Source of the DNA: Micromonospora saelicesensis
GTDB taxonomy: Bacteria; Actinomycetota; Actinomycetes; Mycobacteriales; Micromonosporaceae
DNA length: 64,000 nucleotides
NCBI RefSeq assembly: GCF_900091575.1
Contig: NZ_FMCR01000003.1
Coordinates: 968,434-1,032,433 of the forward strand
Reading direction: 5' to 3'
Position numbers and translations under genes: made by a program. This document shows, one piece after another, positions 16,378 to 24,390 of this stretch. The first letter of the stretch is position 1. Each line of letters starts with the position of its first letter. Under the pieces are notes generated by a model, which was not told the DNA's origin, ran no database searches, and saw nothing but the letters and a program-made list of their open reading frames with translations.

Positions 16378-17319
16378 GTGACCGTCAGCACCACAGTGAG
16401 CCAGACCGCGCTGCTCGTCGAGTTGGAGCCGGTTGTCGCACGCAACCTGGACCGCCACCTCTCGCTCGCCAAGGAGTGGTTCCCGCACGAGTACGTGCCG
16501 TGGAGCGAAGGGCGGACCTTCGACGGGCCGCTCGGCGGCGAGGCGTGGTCACCGACCGACTCCACCATCCCGGACGTGGCCCGCACGGCGCTGATCGTGA
16601 ACCTGCTGACCGAGGACAACCTGCCCTCGTACCACCACGAGATCGCCACCCTGTTCGGTCGTGACGGCGCGTGGGGCACCTGGGTGCACCGCTGGACCGC
16701 CGAGGAGGGTCGGCACGGCGTCGCGATCCGCGACTACCTGACTGTCAGCCGGGCGGTCGACCCGGTGGCGTTGGAGCGGGCCCGGATGACCCACATGTCG
16801 GAGGGCTACACCAACGCCCACGGCGACGAGGTGCTGCACTCGCTGGCGTACGTCTCGTTCCAGGAGCTGGCCACCCGGATCTCGCACCGCAACACGGGCA
16901 AGGCCACCGGCGACCCCACCTGCGAGGCGCTGCTGGCCCGGGTGGCCGCCGACGAGAACCTGCACATGGTCTTCTACCGCAACCTGCTCGCGGCCGCGTT
17001 CGAGCTGGCTCCGAGCCAGGCCATGCGGGCCGTCGCCGACGTGGTGGCCGACTTCCAGATGCCGGGCAGCGGCATCGACGGGTTCGCCCGCAAGTCGGTG
17101 GCGATCGCCCTGGCCGGCATCTACGACCTGCGCCAGCACCGCGACGAGGTGCTGCAGCCGGTCCTGCGTCAGTGGGACGTCTTCAACGTGACCGGCCTCA
17201 ACGCCGACGGCGAGGCAGCCCGCGAGCAGCTCGCCGCCCAGCTGGAGGACCTGGACCGTGCCGCGAGCCGCTTCGAGGAGAAGCGCGACGCCCGAGCCGC
17301 CCGCCTAGCCCAACGCTAA
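16378..17319 (+). CDS. Acyl-ACP desaturase (ferritin-like di-iron enzyme)
   Basis: Codes for 313 residues. The di-iron EXXH motifs are Glu110-x-x-His113 (EEGRH) and Glu193-x-x-His196 (DENLH), with further acidic ligands likely in LLTEDNLPSYHHEI and FQELATRISHR. This matches the soluble stearoyl-ACP desaturase family (FA_desaturase_2; DesA1/DesA2 in mycobacteria), which inserts a double bond into acyl-ACP and tunes membrane fluidity. It starts at GTG 16378 with GGGAG six bases upstream. The 31-bp palindrome directly upstream suggests tight repression. The gene stands alone and is followed by a bidirectional hairpin. Confidence 0.92.
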   Translation: MTVSTTVSQTALLVELEPVVARNLDRHLSLAKEWFPHEYVPWSEGRTFDGPLGGEAWSPTDSTIPDVARTALIVNLLTEDNLPSYHHEIATLFGRDGAWGTWVHRWTAEEGRHGVAIRDYLTVSRAVDPVALERARMTHMSEGYTNAHGDEVLHSLAYVSFQELATRISHRNTGKATGDPTCEALLARVAADENLHMVFYRNLLAAAFELAPSQAMRAVADVVADFQMPGSGIDGFARKSVAIALAGIYDLRQHRDEVLQPVLRQWDVFNVTGLNADGEAAREQLAAQLEDLDRAASRFEEKRDARAARLAQR

Positions 17320-17351
17320 ACCCCCCACCCCCACCCCCCCACCAGCCCTGG

Positions 17352-17410
17352 TTGATCATGAAGTTATTGCCACTCGCGACGGCGTGTCGGGGCAATAACT
17401 TCATGATCGA
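17352..17410. repeat. GATC-ended intergenic palindrome between convergent genes, probable terminator
   Basis: 20-nt arms (TTGATCATGAAGTTATTGCC at 17352-17371; right arm 17391-17410) pair with a single G-T wobble around a 19-nt loop. It lies 32 nt past the desaturase stop and 25 nt past the thioesterase stop. The stem is AT-rich for this genome. It resembles the hairpins at 2306, 22833 and 54181. Confidence 0.85.
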
Positions 17411-17435
17411 CCCAAAGGAATGGGAGGGGGCGGGG

Positions 17436-17942
17436 TTAGGGGAGGGGGAGGAGGAGGCAGGTGCTGGTGGCGTGGGCTATCAGGCGGTCGGTGGCGTCGG
17501 TGATGCGGGCCTCGGCCAGGGCCGTACGGCGGCCGCGTTGCAGCACCGTCCCCTCGCAGCGCAGGGTGCCGCTGTCGACGGTGACCGGGCGGAGGAACTT
17601 CACGTTGAGATCCAGCGAGGTGTAGCCGACGCCGGCGGGCAGGGTGGTGTGCACGGCGCATCCCGCGGCGGTGTCCAGCAGGGTCGAGAGCACACCACCG
17701 TGGACGCCGCCCAGCGGGTTGTAGTGAAACTCCTGTGGCGTCAGCTCGACGACGACCCGGCCCTCGTCGGCTTCCATCCGGGTCATGTCGAGAAGGTGCA
17801 TCACCGGGGGCGCGGCCAGCTCGCCGGCGATCATCGCCCGGAGCATGTCCAGGCCGCTGCGTCGACCGACCTGGGCGGCGTTGACCGACGGGTCCGCCCA
17901 GGTGAAGGTACGGCTGCGCACTGGTTCCTGCGTCTGCGTCAT
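17436..17942 (-). CDS. PaaI-family hotdog-fold thioesterase
   Basis: Codes for 168 residues from the ATG at 17942 (MTQTQEPVRS); an in-frame ATG at 17978 adds 12 residues but leaves only 19 bp to the divergent gene. The hotdog-fold thioesterase core is clear: HYNPLGGVHGGVLSTLLDTAAGCAVHTTLPAG, with the HGG motif and downstream acidic residue of PaaI/YdiI-type acyl-CoA thioesterases, then YTSLDLNVKFLRPVTVDSGTLRCEGTVLQRGRR. It would hydrolyse an acyl- or aryl-CoA thioester in the cytoplasm; the substrate is unknown. It is divergent from an HxlR regulator, its likely controller. Confidence 0.88.
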   Translation of the reverse strand: MTQTQEPVRSRTFTWADPSVNAAQVGRRSGLDMLRAMIAGELAAPPVMHLLDMTRMEADEGRVVVELTPQEFHYNPLGGVHGGVLSTLLDTAAGCAVHTTLPAGVGYTSLDLNVKFLRPVTVDSGTLRCEGTVLQRGRRTALAEARITDATDRLIAHATSTCLLLPLP

Positions 17943-17997
17943 GGACGCAGCCTGGCAGCAGGTTGCTGAGTCTGTCAACGAGATCTAGCCTGGTCGG

Positions 17998-18474
17998 ATG
18001 CGACCCGCGGCTCTGGACTGGTCAGTGGAGAACTGCACCATCGCCCGCGCGATGGAGGTCCTCGGTGAGCGGTGGACCCTGGTGGTGCTCCGCGAGGTGT
18101 TCACCGGCGTACACCGCTTCGACGACATGCGGGTACGCACCGGCATTCCGCGCCAGGTGCTGACCAACCGGCTCGCCAGCCTTGTGGAACAGGGCGTGCT
18201 GAGTCGCGAGCCGTACCGGGAGCCCGGCAGTCGGCTGCGCCACGAGTACCGGCTCACGGAGAAGGGCCTGGATCTGTGGCCGGTGCTGGTCGCCGTCCTC
18301 GGTTGGGGCGACCGGTACCTCGCCGACGCTGAGGGCCCGCCGCTCAGTGTCACGCACCGCGACTGCGGCGCCGAGGTGCGCGCCGAACTGCGCTGCGCCG
18401 ACGGGCACGACGTGGGTCGGCCCCGCGACGTGGTGCCCAGTCCGGGCCCCGGCGCCCGCCGCCGTGCCCCCTGA
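17998..18474 (+). CDS. HxlR-family transcriptional regulator
   Basis: Codes for 158 residues with an HxlR winged helix at about 10-100: CTIARAMEVLGERWTLVVLRE, then FDDMRVRTGIPRQVLTNRLASLVEQGVLSREPY and RHEYRLTEKG. Cys13 is at the position where redox- or aldehyde-sensing HxlR members carry a cysteine, and two more cysteines lie near the C-terminus (HRDCGAEVRAELRCADGHD). It is divergent from the thioesterase gene with about 55 bp between starts, so a shared operator is likely. The C-terminus ends in the low-complexity region that follows. Confidence 0.9.
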   Translation: MRPAALDWSVENCTIARAMEVLGERWTLVVLREVFTGVHRFDDMRVRTGIPRQVLTNRLASLVEQGVLSREPYREPGSRLRHEYRLTEKGLDLWPVLVAVLGWGDRYLADAEGPPLSVTHRDCGAEVRAELRCADGHDVGRPRDVVPSPGPGARRRAP

Positions 18475-18535
18475 CCCGATCTCGCCGCACCCCGCACGCC
18501 CGTTGCCCGCCGCACCCCCGCACCCCCGCACGCCC

Positions 18536-18658
18536 GTCGCCGTCGCCGTCGCCGTCGCCCGTCGCCGTCGCCCGTCGCCGTCGCCCGTCGCCCGTCGCCG
18601 TCGCCGTCGCCGTCGCCCGTCGCCGTCGCCGTCGCCCGTCGCCCGTCGCCCGTCGCCC
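18536..18658. repeat. Mixed 6/7-bp tandem repeat (GTCGCC and GTCGCCC)
   Basis: Nineteen head-to-tail units fill 123 bp: ten GTCGCC and nine GTCGCCC, interleaved in irregular order, with the last four all 7-mers. Because the unit lengths differ, no reading frame is kept, which argues against coding. It is a candidate for slippage and length variation between strains. Confidence 0.9.
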
Positions 18659-18859
18659 GTCACGCGGCGCGCGGCATGCGGTGCCGTGCCGTCCTGGCGC
18701 GCGGTGCACCCGATGCCCGGCGCGGGAAGACATCGATGATTGTGCGCGCCGAATGGGACCGGATGTCGGTTGGGTGTGACGGTGGCTGTTCACCAGCGTG
18801 TCAGGGGTGTTGCGGCCATGTGGCCGACCGAGATCGGTAAATCCGGGCGAATTCAAGCC

Positions 18860-18889
18860 TTGTTAATGATCTTAAGTATGTGAATACTT
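18860..18889 (+). promoter_or_regulatory. Candidate promoter and operator for the secreted protease
   Basis: TTGTTA (18860-18865) and AATACT (18883-18888) are spaced by 17 nt, each matching four of six bases of the -35 and -10 consensus. A perfect inverted repeat, AAGTAT (18874-18879) with ATACTT (18884-18889), overlaps the -10 and could bind a regulator. The local AT content stands out from the surroundings. Confidence 0.5.
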
Positions 18890-18983
18890 CAGTCTCAGCC
18901 GGCCGGTTTCCCCAGATCGGCCGCGTTGCCCTCGGGTCAGCCGCCCCCGGCAGACCCGCTCCCCCGCCCAGGAGGTTTGTTAC

Positions 18984-20030
18984 ATGCGACCCACGAGGTC
19001 CTCATTCCGCGTTGCGGCCACAGTCGCCGTTTCCGGAACCCTGGTCGTCGGCTCGCTCATCGGCGCGCCCGCCCAGGCCGCTCCTGCCGCGTCCCCCGAC
19101 GCCGCCGCCGCGATCTCCGCGGAACTCGGCGACCGCTCCGCCGGCTCGTACATCGACGCCAGCGGCAAATCCGTCGTCACGGTGACCGACGCGGCCGCCG
19201 CCAGCAAGGCGAGCAAGGCCGGCGCCGTCGTCCGCTACGTCACCCGCGGTGCCGCCGAGCTCAACCGGGCCACCGCCGAACTGGAGCGCTCCGCCAAGAT
19301 CCCAGGCACCGCCTGGTGGAGTGACCCGGTCACCAACCAGGTCGTCGTCTCCGTCGACAGCACCGTCACCGGGGCCAAGCTGGAGCGGGTCAAGGCCGCC
19401 GCCGCGCGGGCCAACGGCGCGGTCCGGGTCGAGGCCGAGGCGGGCGTGCTGAGCACCCGGATCTCCGGCGGTCAGGCCATCTACGCCGGCGGGGGCGGGC
19501 GCTGCTCGCTCGGCTTCAACGTGCGCAGTGGCAGCACCTACTCCTTCGTGACGGCCGGGCACTGCACGAACATCTCGGCCAGCTGGTACTCGAACTCCGC
19601 CCAGACCTCGCTGCTCGGTACCCGTACCGGCACCAGCTTCCCGGGCAACGACTACGGCATCGTGCGGCACAACAACTCGGCCAACGCCGCCGGCAACGTC
19701 TCCCTCTACAACGGCAGCTTCCGGGACATCACCGGCGCCGGCAACGCCTCCGTCGGCCAGTCGGTGCAGCGCTCCGGCAGCACCACCGGCCTGCGCAGCG
19801 GCTCGGTGAACGCGACCAACGCCACGGTGAACTACGCCGAGGGCTCGGTCTCCGGTCTGATCCGCACCAACGTCTGCGCCGAGCCGGGCGACAGCGGCGG
19901 CTCGCTGTTCGCCGGCGGCACCGCCCTGGGTCTGACCTCCGGTGGTAGCGGCAACTGCCGCACCGGTGGCACGACCTACTTCCAGCCGGTCACCGAGGCG
20001 CTCAGCCGCTACGGCGTCAGCGTCTTCTGA
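18984..20030 (+). CDS. Secreted streptogrisin-like serine protease (S1 family)
   Basis: A 348-residue preproenzyme. A signal peptide spans about residues 1-34 (VAVSGTLVVGSLIGAPAQAAPA), a propeptide about 35-159, and the mature enzyme probably begins at Ile160 (ISGGQAIYAGG), matching the Streptomyces griseus protease A/B start and leaving 189 residues. The catalytic triad is His193 (VTAGHC), Asp223 (NDYGIV) and Ser304 (GDSGGSL). Cysteine pairs flank the His (RCSLGF...HC) and the Ser (VCAEPGDSGG...NCRTGG). It is an extracellular chymotrypsin-like protease activated by propeptide removal. AGGAGG lies eight bases before the ATG. A 14-bp hairpin follows. Confidence 0.95.
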   Translation: MRPTRSSFRVAATVAVSGTLVVGSLIGAPAQAAPAASPDAAAAISAELGDRSAGSYIDASGKSVVTVTDAAAASKASKAGAVVRYVTRGAAELNRATAELERSAKIPGTAWWSDPVTNQVVVSVDSTVTGAKLERVKAAAARANGAVRVEAEAGVLSTRISGGQAIYAGGGGRCSLGFNVRSGSTYSFVTAGHCTNISASWYSNSAQTSLLGTRTGTSFPGNDYGIVRHNNSANAAGNVSLYNGSFRDITGAGNASVGQSVQRSGSTTGLRSGSVNATNATVNYAEGSVSGLIRTNVCAEPGDSGGSLFAGGTALGLTSGGSGNCRTGGTTYFQPVTEALSRYGVSVF

Positions 20031-20043
20031 TCCACGCACCGCT

Positions 20044-20075
20044 CGCGGGCCGCCGGAACTCTCCGGCGGCCCGCG
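20044..20075. terminator. Terminator hairpin after the protease gene
   Basis: 14-bp perfect arms (CGCGGGCCGCCGGA at 20044-20057 with 20062-20075) and a 4-nt loop, 13 nt past the stop. The next gene is convergent, so it may act in both directions. Confidence 0.85.
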
Positions 20076-20118
20076 TCGCGTTGACAGCCACCGAACCCCG
20101 CCGACGCCGGGCGACGAC

Positions 20119-20853
20119 TCACGGCAGCCGGTCGGGGCGCCCGGGGGTGGGCCCGCTGGGTGGTCCGAGGGGATCCGGGGGTACGACGCCGATGGTCGGC
20201 AGGTCCGGGCCGACGCGTACGGTGCCGCCGGTCGACCAGGCGAGGTGCGCCCGCCGGGCGGAGAGGACCGCCAGTAGCGGCCAGAGGGAGACCGCCACCG
20301 CCGTCACCCGCTCGGCCAGCCCGGTGCGGGACCCACTGGTCACCTCGAACGCGCACCAGCCGAAGAGCGCGAGCAGCACGAGCGTGGTGCTCAGCCCCAC
20401 CGCCCGGCGGAACGCCCAGGGAGGCTCCGGTCGGGTGGGGTGCTCGGTGTCGTGGCCGCGCGGCAGCCGCAGTGCCGAGCCGGCCGGCCAGAGCACCAGG
20501 GCGAGGACGGCCACCGTCGCCGCGACGCCGTGGCTGAGCGAACCGCCGACCGGCGGCCGGGGGAAGGCGACCAGCGCGATGGTGGCCACGCCGCCGATCG
20601 CGAGCAGGAAGCGGCTGGGCAGCCCGGCCGCGTGCAGGACGGCGGCGACCGACAGGTAACAGCAGCCGAGCAGCACCAGGGCCACCACCATGATCCAGGC
20701 GTCCGTGGCGTCCTGTCCTGCCAGCTCGCTGATGGTGTCCCGGACCGGGTCGTACCCGACGGGTTGTCGGGCCTGCGCCACCGTCCAACCGGCCACCAGC
20801 AGCACGGGCGCCGCCGCCGCCGTGGCGACGGCCCAGTTCGGTACGGGCCGCAT
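20119..20853 (-). CDS. DUF998 family membrane protein
   Basis: A 244-residue protein with about six membrane segments: VATAAAAPVLLVAGWTV, WIMVVALVLLGCCYLSVAAV, FLLAIGGVATIALVAF, VAATVAVLALVLWPAG, LSTTLVLLALFGWCAF and VTAVAVSLWPLLAVLS. The loop after the first helix, VGYDPVRDTISELAGQDATDAWIM, is the DUF998 signature. The family's function is not established. The Pro/Gly-rich C-terminal tail is probably cytoplasmic. It stands alone on the minus strand, divergent from aspS. Confidence 0.85.
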   Translation of the reverse strand: MRPVPNWAVATAAAAPVLLVAGWTVAQARQPVGYDPVRDTISELAGQDATDAWIMVVALVLLGCCYLSVAAVLHAAGLPSRFLLAIGGVATIALVAFPRPPVGGSLSHGVAATVAVLALVLWPAGSALRLPRGHDTEHPTRPEPPWAFRRAVGLSTTLVLLALFGWCAFEVTSGSRTGLAERVTAVAVSLWPLLAVLSARRAHLAWSTGGTVRVGPDLPTIGVVPPDPLGPPSGPTPGRPDRLP

Positions 20854-21007
20854 TTCGCCACGTTAACCGGCGCGGCTGCCGGGGGAGTCGGGTTCGCCGG
20901 TCCACCCCACCAGCGAATCGTGCCGGCCTGCCGGGTGCCCGGAGGCGGGGCTGCCACCCCTGACAGAATGCGGGTGAGGACTGTTCCACGATGAGGAGTT
21001 GCCAGCC

Positions 21008-22813
21008 GTGATCCGTACCCACAATGCCGGAAGCCTGCGCGCCGCGGACGCCGGCTCGACGGTGACGCTCGCCGGCTGGGTGGCCCGCCGCCGCGACCAC
21101 GGCGGGGTCATCTTCGTCGACCTGCGCGACGGTTCCGGTGTTGTCCAGGTGGTGTTCCGCGAGGAAGATGCGCACGCGCTGCGCAACGAGTTCTGCGTGA
21201 AGGTCGTCGGCGAGGTGACCCGCCGCCCGGCCGGCAACGAGAACCCGGAGCTGCCCACCGGCGAGGTCGAGGTGACCGTCGTCGAGCTGGAGGTGCTCTC
21301 CGAGGCGGCGCCGCTGCCGCTGCCGGTGGACGACCAGATCGAGGCCGGCGACGACATCCGACTCCGGTACCGCTACCTGGACCTGCGCCGCAGCGGCCCG
21401 GCGAACGCGCTGCGGCTGCGCTCGCGTGCCAGCCAGCTCGCCCGGGGTGTGCTGCACGAGCGGGACTTCCTGGAGATCGAGACGCCGACGCTGACCCGCT
21501 CGACGCCGGAGGGTGCCCGCGACTTCCTGGTGCCGGTGCGGCTTCAGCCCGGCAGCTGGTACGCGCTGCCGCAGTCGCCGCAGCTGTTCAAGCAGCTGCT
21601 GATGGTCGGTGGCATGGAGCGGTACTACCAGATCGCCCGCTGCTACCGCGACGAGGACTTCCGCGCCGACCGGCAGCCGGAGTTCACCCAGCTCGACATC
21701 GAGATGTCGTTCGTCACCGAGGACGACGTGATCGACCTCGGCGAGGCGATCGTCTCGACGCTGTGGAAGGACCTGGCCGGGCACGAGATCACCCGACCGA
21801 TCCCGCGGATCACCTGGCACGACGCGATGGCCCGGTACGGCTCGGACAAGCCGGACCTGCGCTACGGCGTCGAGCTGACGGAGCTGACCGAGTACCTGCG
21901 CGGCACCGAGTTCCGGGTCTTCGCCGGGGCGATCGACGCGGGCGGCTACGTCGGCGCGGTGGTGATGCCGGGAGGCGCGGCGCAGAGCCGCAAGGAGCTG
22001 GACGGCTGGCAGGACTGGGCGAAGGCGCGTGGCGCGCGCGGCCTGGCGTACGTGGTGCTGGACGCCGAGACCGGCGAGGCGCGCGGCCCGGTGGCGAAGA
22101 ATCTCTCCGCCGAGCACCTGGGCGGGCTCGCCGACGCGGTCGGCGCCAAGCCGGGTGACGCGGTCTTCTTCGCCGCGAGCGCCACCACCCGGGAGGCGCA
22201 GGAGCTGCTCGGGGCGGCCCGCGTCGAGATCGCCAAGCGGTCCGGCCTGATCGACGAGAGTGCCTGGGCGTTCTGCTGGGTGGTCGACGCGCCGATGTTC
22301 GAGCGCACGGACGAGGGCGGTTGGACGGCCGTGCACCACCCGTTCACCTCGCCGAACGCGGAGTGGGTCGACCGGTTCGAGGAGGCTCCGGACCGGGCCC
22401 TGGCGTACGCGTACGACATCGTCTGCAACGGCAACGAGATCGGCGGCGGGTCGATCCGTATCCACCGGGGTGACGTGCAGAAGCGGGTCTTCGACCTGCT
22501 CGGCATCACTCCCGAGGAGGCGCAGGACAAGTTCGGCTTCCTGCTGGAGGCGTTCAAGTACGGCGCCCCGCCGCACGGCGGTATCGCCTTCGGCTGGGAC
22601 CGGGTCTGCATGCTGCTCGCCGGTGCCGACTCCATCCGCGAGGTCATCGCCTTCCCGAAGACCCGGGGTGGCTTCGACCCGCTGACCAGTGCACCCACCC
22701 CGATCACCGCCCAGCAGCGCACCGAGGCCGGCATCGACGCCAAGCCCAAGCCCGCCGCAACGGCCCACACCGGAACGGCGGGCCCCGCAGCCCCGGTAGC
22801 AGACCCGGTCTGA
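21008..22813 (+). CDS. aspS: Aspartyl-tRNA synthetase
   Basis: A 601-residue class IIb synthetase of the bacterial type. The N-terminal OB anticodon-binding domain (VTLAGWVARRRDHGGVIFVDLRDGSG) is followed by the catalytic core with motif 2 (RYYQIARCYRDEDFRADRQPEFTQLDIEMSF), the bacterial GAD insertion (about residues 290-420), and motif 3 (GAPPHGGIAFGWDRVCMLLAG). It may charge both tRNA-Asp and tRNA-Asn if the genome lacks AsnRS; the window cannot tell. GTG 21008 is preferred over TTG 20999 because GAGGAG ends nine bases before it. The last 25 residues are an Ala/Pro/Lys tail. Confidence 0.96.
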   Translation: MIRTHNAGSLRAADAGSTVTLAGWVARRRDHGGVIFVDLRDGSGVVQVVFREEDAHALRNEFCVKVVGEVTRRPAGNENPELPTGEVEVTVVELEVLSEAAPLPLPVDDQIEAGDDIRLRYRYLDLRRSGPANALRLRSRASQLARGVLHERDFLEIETPTLTRSTPEGARDFLVPVRLQPGSWYALPQSPQLFKQLLMVGGMERYYQIARCYRDEDFRADRQPEFTQLDIEMSFVTEDDVIDLGEAIVSTLWKDLAGHEITRPIPRITWHDAMARYGSDKPDLRYGVELTELTEYLRGTEFRVFAGAIDAGGYVGAVVMPGGAAQSRKELDGWQDWAKARGARGLAYVVLDAETGEARGPVAKNLSAEHLGGLADAVGAKPGDAVFFAASATTREAQELLGAARVEIAKRSGLIDESAWAFCWVVDAPMFERTDEGGWTAVHHPFTSPNAEWVDRFEEAPDRALAYAYDIVCNGNEIGGGSIRIHRGDVQKRVFDLLGITPEEAQDKFGFLLEAFKYGAPPHGGIAFGWDRVCMLLAGADSIREVIAFPKTRGGFDPLTSAPTPITAQQRTEAGIDAKPKPAATAHTGTAGPAAPVADPV

Positions 22814-22832
22814 CCCCCCCGCTCCTGCTTGG

Positions 22833-22890
22833 TTGATCAAGAGGTTTGCGTCATCATCGCCCCGCGAGATGACGCAAACCTCTTGATCGT
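22833..22890. repeat. GATC-ended intergenic palindrome after aspS
   Basis: Positions 22835-22855 are the exact reverse complement of 22868-22888 (21 bp), with a 12-nt loop; the left side begins TTGATCAAG and the right side ends CTTGATCGT. It lies between two genes on the same strand. It could terminate aspS transcription, but its form matches the dispersed palindromes at 2306, 17352 and 54181. Confidence 0.85.
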
Positions 22891-22910
22891 CAGTGGGGGA
22901 GTGGGCTGGG

Positions 22911-23723
22911 ATGCGGGTGCTTGTTGTCGGGGGTAGTGGGTTACTCGGGCGGTCGGTCTGTCGGCGGGGCCTCGGGCTTGGTTGGTCGGTTGTCGGGACG
23001 TTCCACTCCGGTGAGATCGACGTGCCGGGGGTCGCGGCACGACGGCTGGACGTGACCGACCGGTCCGCCGTGCGCGCGCTGGTCGCCGAGGTACGGCCGG
23101 ACGCCGTGGTCGGGACCCCCTATCGGTACGGCGACTGGGCGGTCACCGCCGACGGGGCAGCGCACGTGGCGCTCGCCGCCGCCGAGGTGGGTGCCCGGCT
23201 GGTGCACGTGTCCAGCGACGCGCTGCACGCCGGACGACCCGTGCCGTACGCCGACGACGAACCACCCACGCCGGTGCACGCGTACGGTGCCGCGAAGGCG
23301 GCGGCCGAGACCGCCGTACGGGCGATCGACCCGGGCGCGGCACTGGTGCGGACCTCCCTGATCGTGGGGGAGGGGAGTAAGCAGATCCAGCTCTGCCGGG
23401 ACGCGCTCGCCGGCCGGGCCACCCTGTTCAGCGACGAACTGCGCTGCCCGATCGACGTCACTGACCTGGCCGACGCCGTGCTGGAACTGGTCGCCTCGAC
23501 GTACGCCGGTGTGCTCAACGTGGCCGGCCCGGACGCGGTCAGCCGGGCCGAGCTGGGCCTGCTGGTCGCCGAGCGGTACGGCCTGGACGTGGCCGGGTTG
23601 AGGACCACCACCAGCGCGGCCACCGGTCTGGTCCGTCCTCTGGACGTACGCCTCGACTCCGCGCGCGCCGCTGCCCTGCTTCGCACCCGACTGCGCGGGG
23701 TACGCGAACTCCTCGCCAGCTGA
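22911..23723 (+). CDS. RmlD-like NAD(P)-dependent sugar-nucleotide reductase
   Basis: A 270-residue Rossmann-fold protein. It starts MRVLVVGGSGLLGRS with the nucleotide-binding GGSGLLG. LVHVSSDALHAG and YGAAKAAAE give the serine and YxxxK catalytic residues of extended SDRs, and PIDVTDLADAVLEL is typical of dTDP-4-dehydrorhamnose reductases (RmlD family). Substrate specificity is uncertain, since no other rhamnose genes are near. I chose ATG 22911 because upstream sequence is not family-like. It is separated from aspS by the hairpin at 22833, so it is likely its own transcript. An ArsR-MFS operon follows. Confidence 0.8.
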   Translation: MRVLVVGGSGLLGRSVCRRGLGLGWSVVGTFHSGEIDVPGVAARRLDVTDRSAVRALVAEVRPDAVVGTPYRYGDWAVTADGAAHVALAAAEVGARLVHVSSDALHAGRPVPYADDEPPTPVHAYGAAKAAAETAVRAIDPGAALVRTSLIVGEGSKQIQLCRDALAGRATLFSDELRCPIDVTDLADAVLELVASTYAGVLNVAGPDAVSRAELGLLVAERYGLDVAGLRTTTSAATGLVRPLDVRLDSARAAALLRTRLRGVRELLAS

Positions 23724-23732
23724 TCGGCACAT

Positions 23733-23773
23733 GCACACTTCCTATGCATAACTCTTGTGCATAGGAAGTGTGC
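23733..23773 (+). promoter_or_regulatory. Operator palindrome upstream of the ArsR-MFS operon
   Basis: GCACACTTCCTATGCA (23733-23748) and its exact complement (23758-23773) flank a 9-nt spacer, ending 17 nt before the ArsR start. TTGTGC (23755-23760) and GATAGT (23777-23782), 16 nt apart, are plausible -35 and -10 boxes within and just after the palindrome. This layout fits autorepression by the downstream ArsR-type protein. The half-site is AT-richer than the genome. Confidence 0.75.
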
Positions 23774-23790
23774 AGAGATAGTGTGCAGTC

Positions 23791-24390
23791 ATGGAGAACC
23801 CCCCACCCGACGGCCGCACCGAGCCACGGCGCGTCGATCTGGACGGCCGGCAGGTTCGCGTGCTTGCCCACCCACTGCGGATGCGGCTGCTCGGCTCGCT
23901 GCGCATCGACGGTCCGGCGACCGCGACGGCCCTCGCCGAGAAATTGGGCACCAACACCGGCGCGACCAGCTACCACCTGCGGCAACTCGCCGAGGTGGGG
24001 CTCGTGGCCGAGGACCCCGACCGGGGCACCAGTCGGCAGCGCTGGTGGCAGGCCGCGCACGACATGAGTCACTTCGACCCCACCGACTTCGACGAAGACC
24101 CGGATACCCGCGCAGCCGTGCAGTGGATCCAAGCCGACCAGGTGCGGCTGATGGGTGAGCTGGCCGAGCGCTGGATGGCCGTCGAGCACCACCAGTCTCC
24201 GGCCTGGCGCGACGCCGCCGGGATGAGTGACCTGGTGCTGCCGCTCGACCCGGACCGGCTACGTGCTCTCAGCGACGACCTCTGGGAGGTGCTGATGCGC
24301 TATCGCGACGAAGCCGCGACCGATGCCCCGGACGTCAAACCCGTGCACGTGTTCCTGGCCGGCTTCCCGCGTCTGGACGAGCGCTGGTGA
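23791..24390 (+). CDS. ArsR-family winged-helix transcriptional regulator
   Basis: Codes for 199 residues. The winged helix occupies about residues 20-90: VRVLAHPLRMRLLGSLRIDGPATATALAEKLGTNTGATSYHLRQLAEVGLV. No ArsR-type metal-binding cysteine motif is visible, so it probably senses an organic ligand, with the C-terminal half (about 95-190) as sensor. Its stop overlaps the GTG of an MFS transporter gene by 4 nt, so the two are cotranscribed and probably translationally coupled. It is preceded by a 16-bp-arm palindrome and likely represses its own operon until the transporter's substrate appears. Confidence 0.9.
   Translation: MENPPPDGRTEPRRVDLDGRQVRVLAHPLRMRLLGSLRIDGPATATALAEKLGTNTGATSYHLRQLAEVGLVAEDPDRGTSRQRWWQAAHDMSHFDPTDFDEDPDTRAAVQWIQADQVRLMGELAERWMAVEHHQSPAWRDAAGMSDLVLPLDPDRLRALSDDLWEVLMRYRDEAATDAPDVKPVHVFLAGFPRLDERW

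Larger units (their letters stand above)
18475..18983. other. Intergenic region of 509 bp with tandem repeat and protease promoter, no gene seen
   Basis: The first half is Pro/Arg-codon-like low-complexity DNA with a 6/7-bp tandem repeat (18536-18658). The second half becomes relatively AT-rich (about 18840-18890) and holds a likely promoter for the secreted protease. Open frames crossing the repeat give only Arg/Pro/Ser or Val/Ala runs and are not credible genes. Confidence 0.7.

Noticed and set aside
18536..18658. CRISPR-like array
   Set aside because: The units are 6-7 bp with no spacers and no cas genes nearby, so it is a simple tandem repeat.
18347..18739. Arg/Pro-rich open frames through the 6/7-bp repeat
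   Set aside because: The repeat mixes unit lengths, so no frame is conserved, and the peptides are pure low complexity without ribosome-binding sites.
20009..22840. Minus-strand open frame of 943 codons spanning DUF998 and opposite aspS
   Set aside because: It conflicts with both aspS and the well-formed DUF998 frame and has no family-like sequence.
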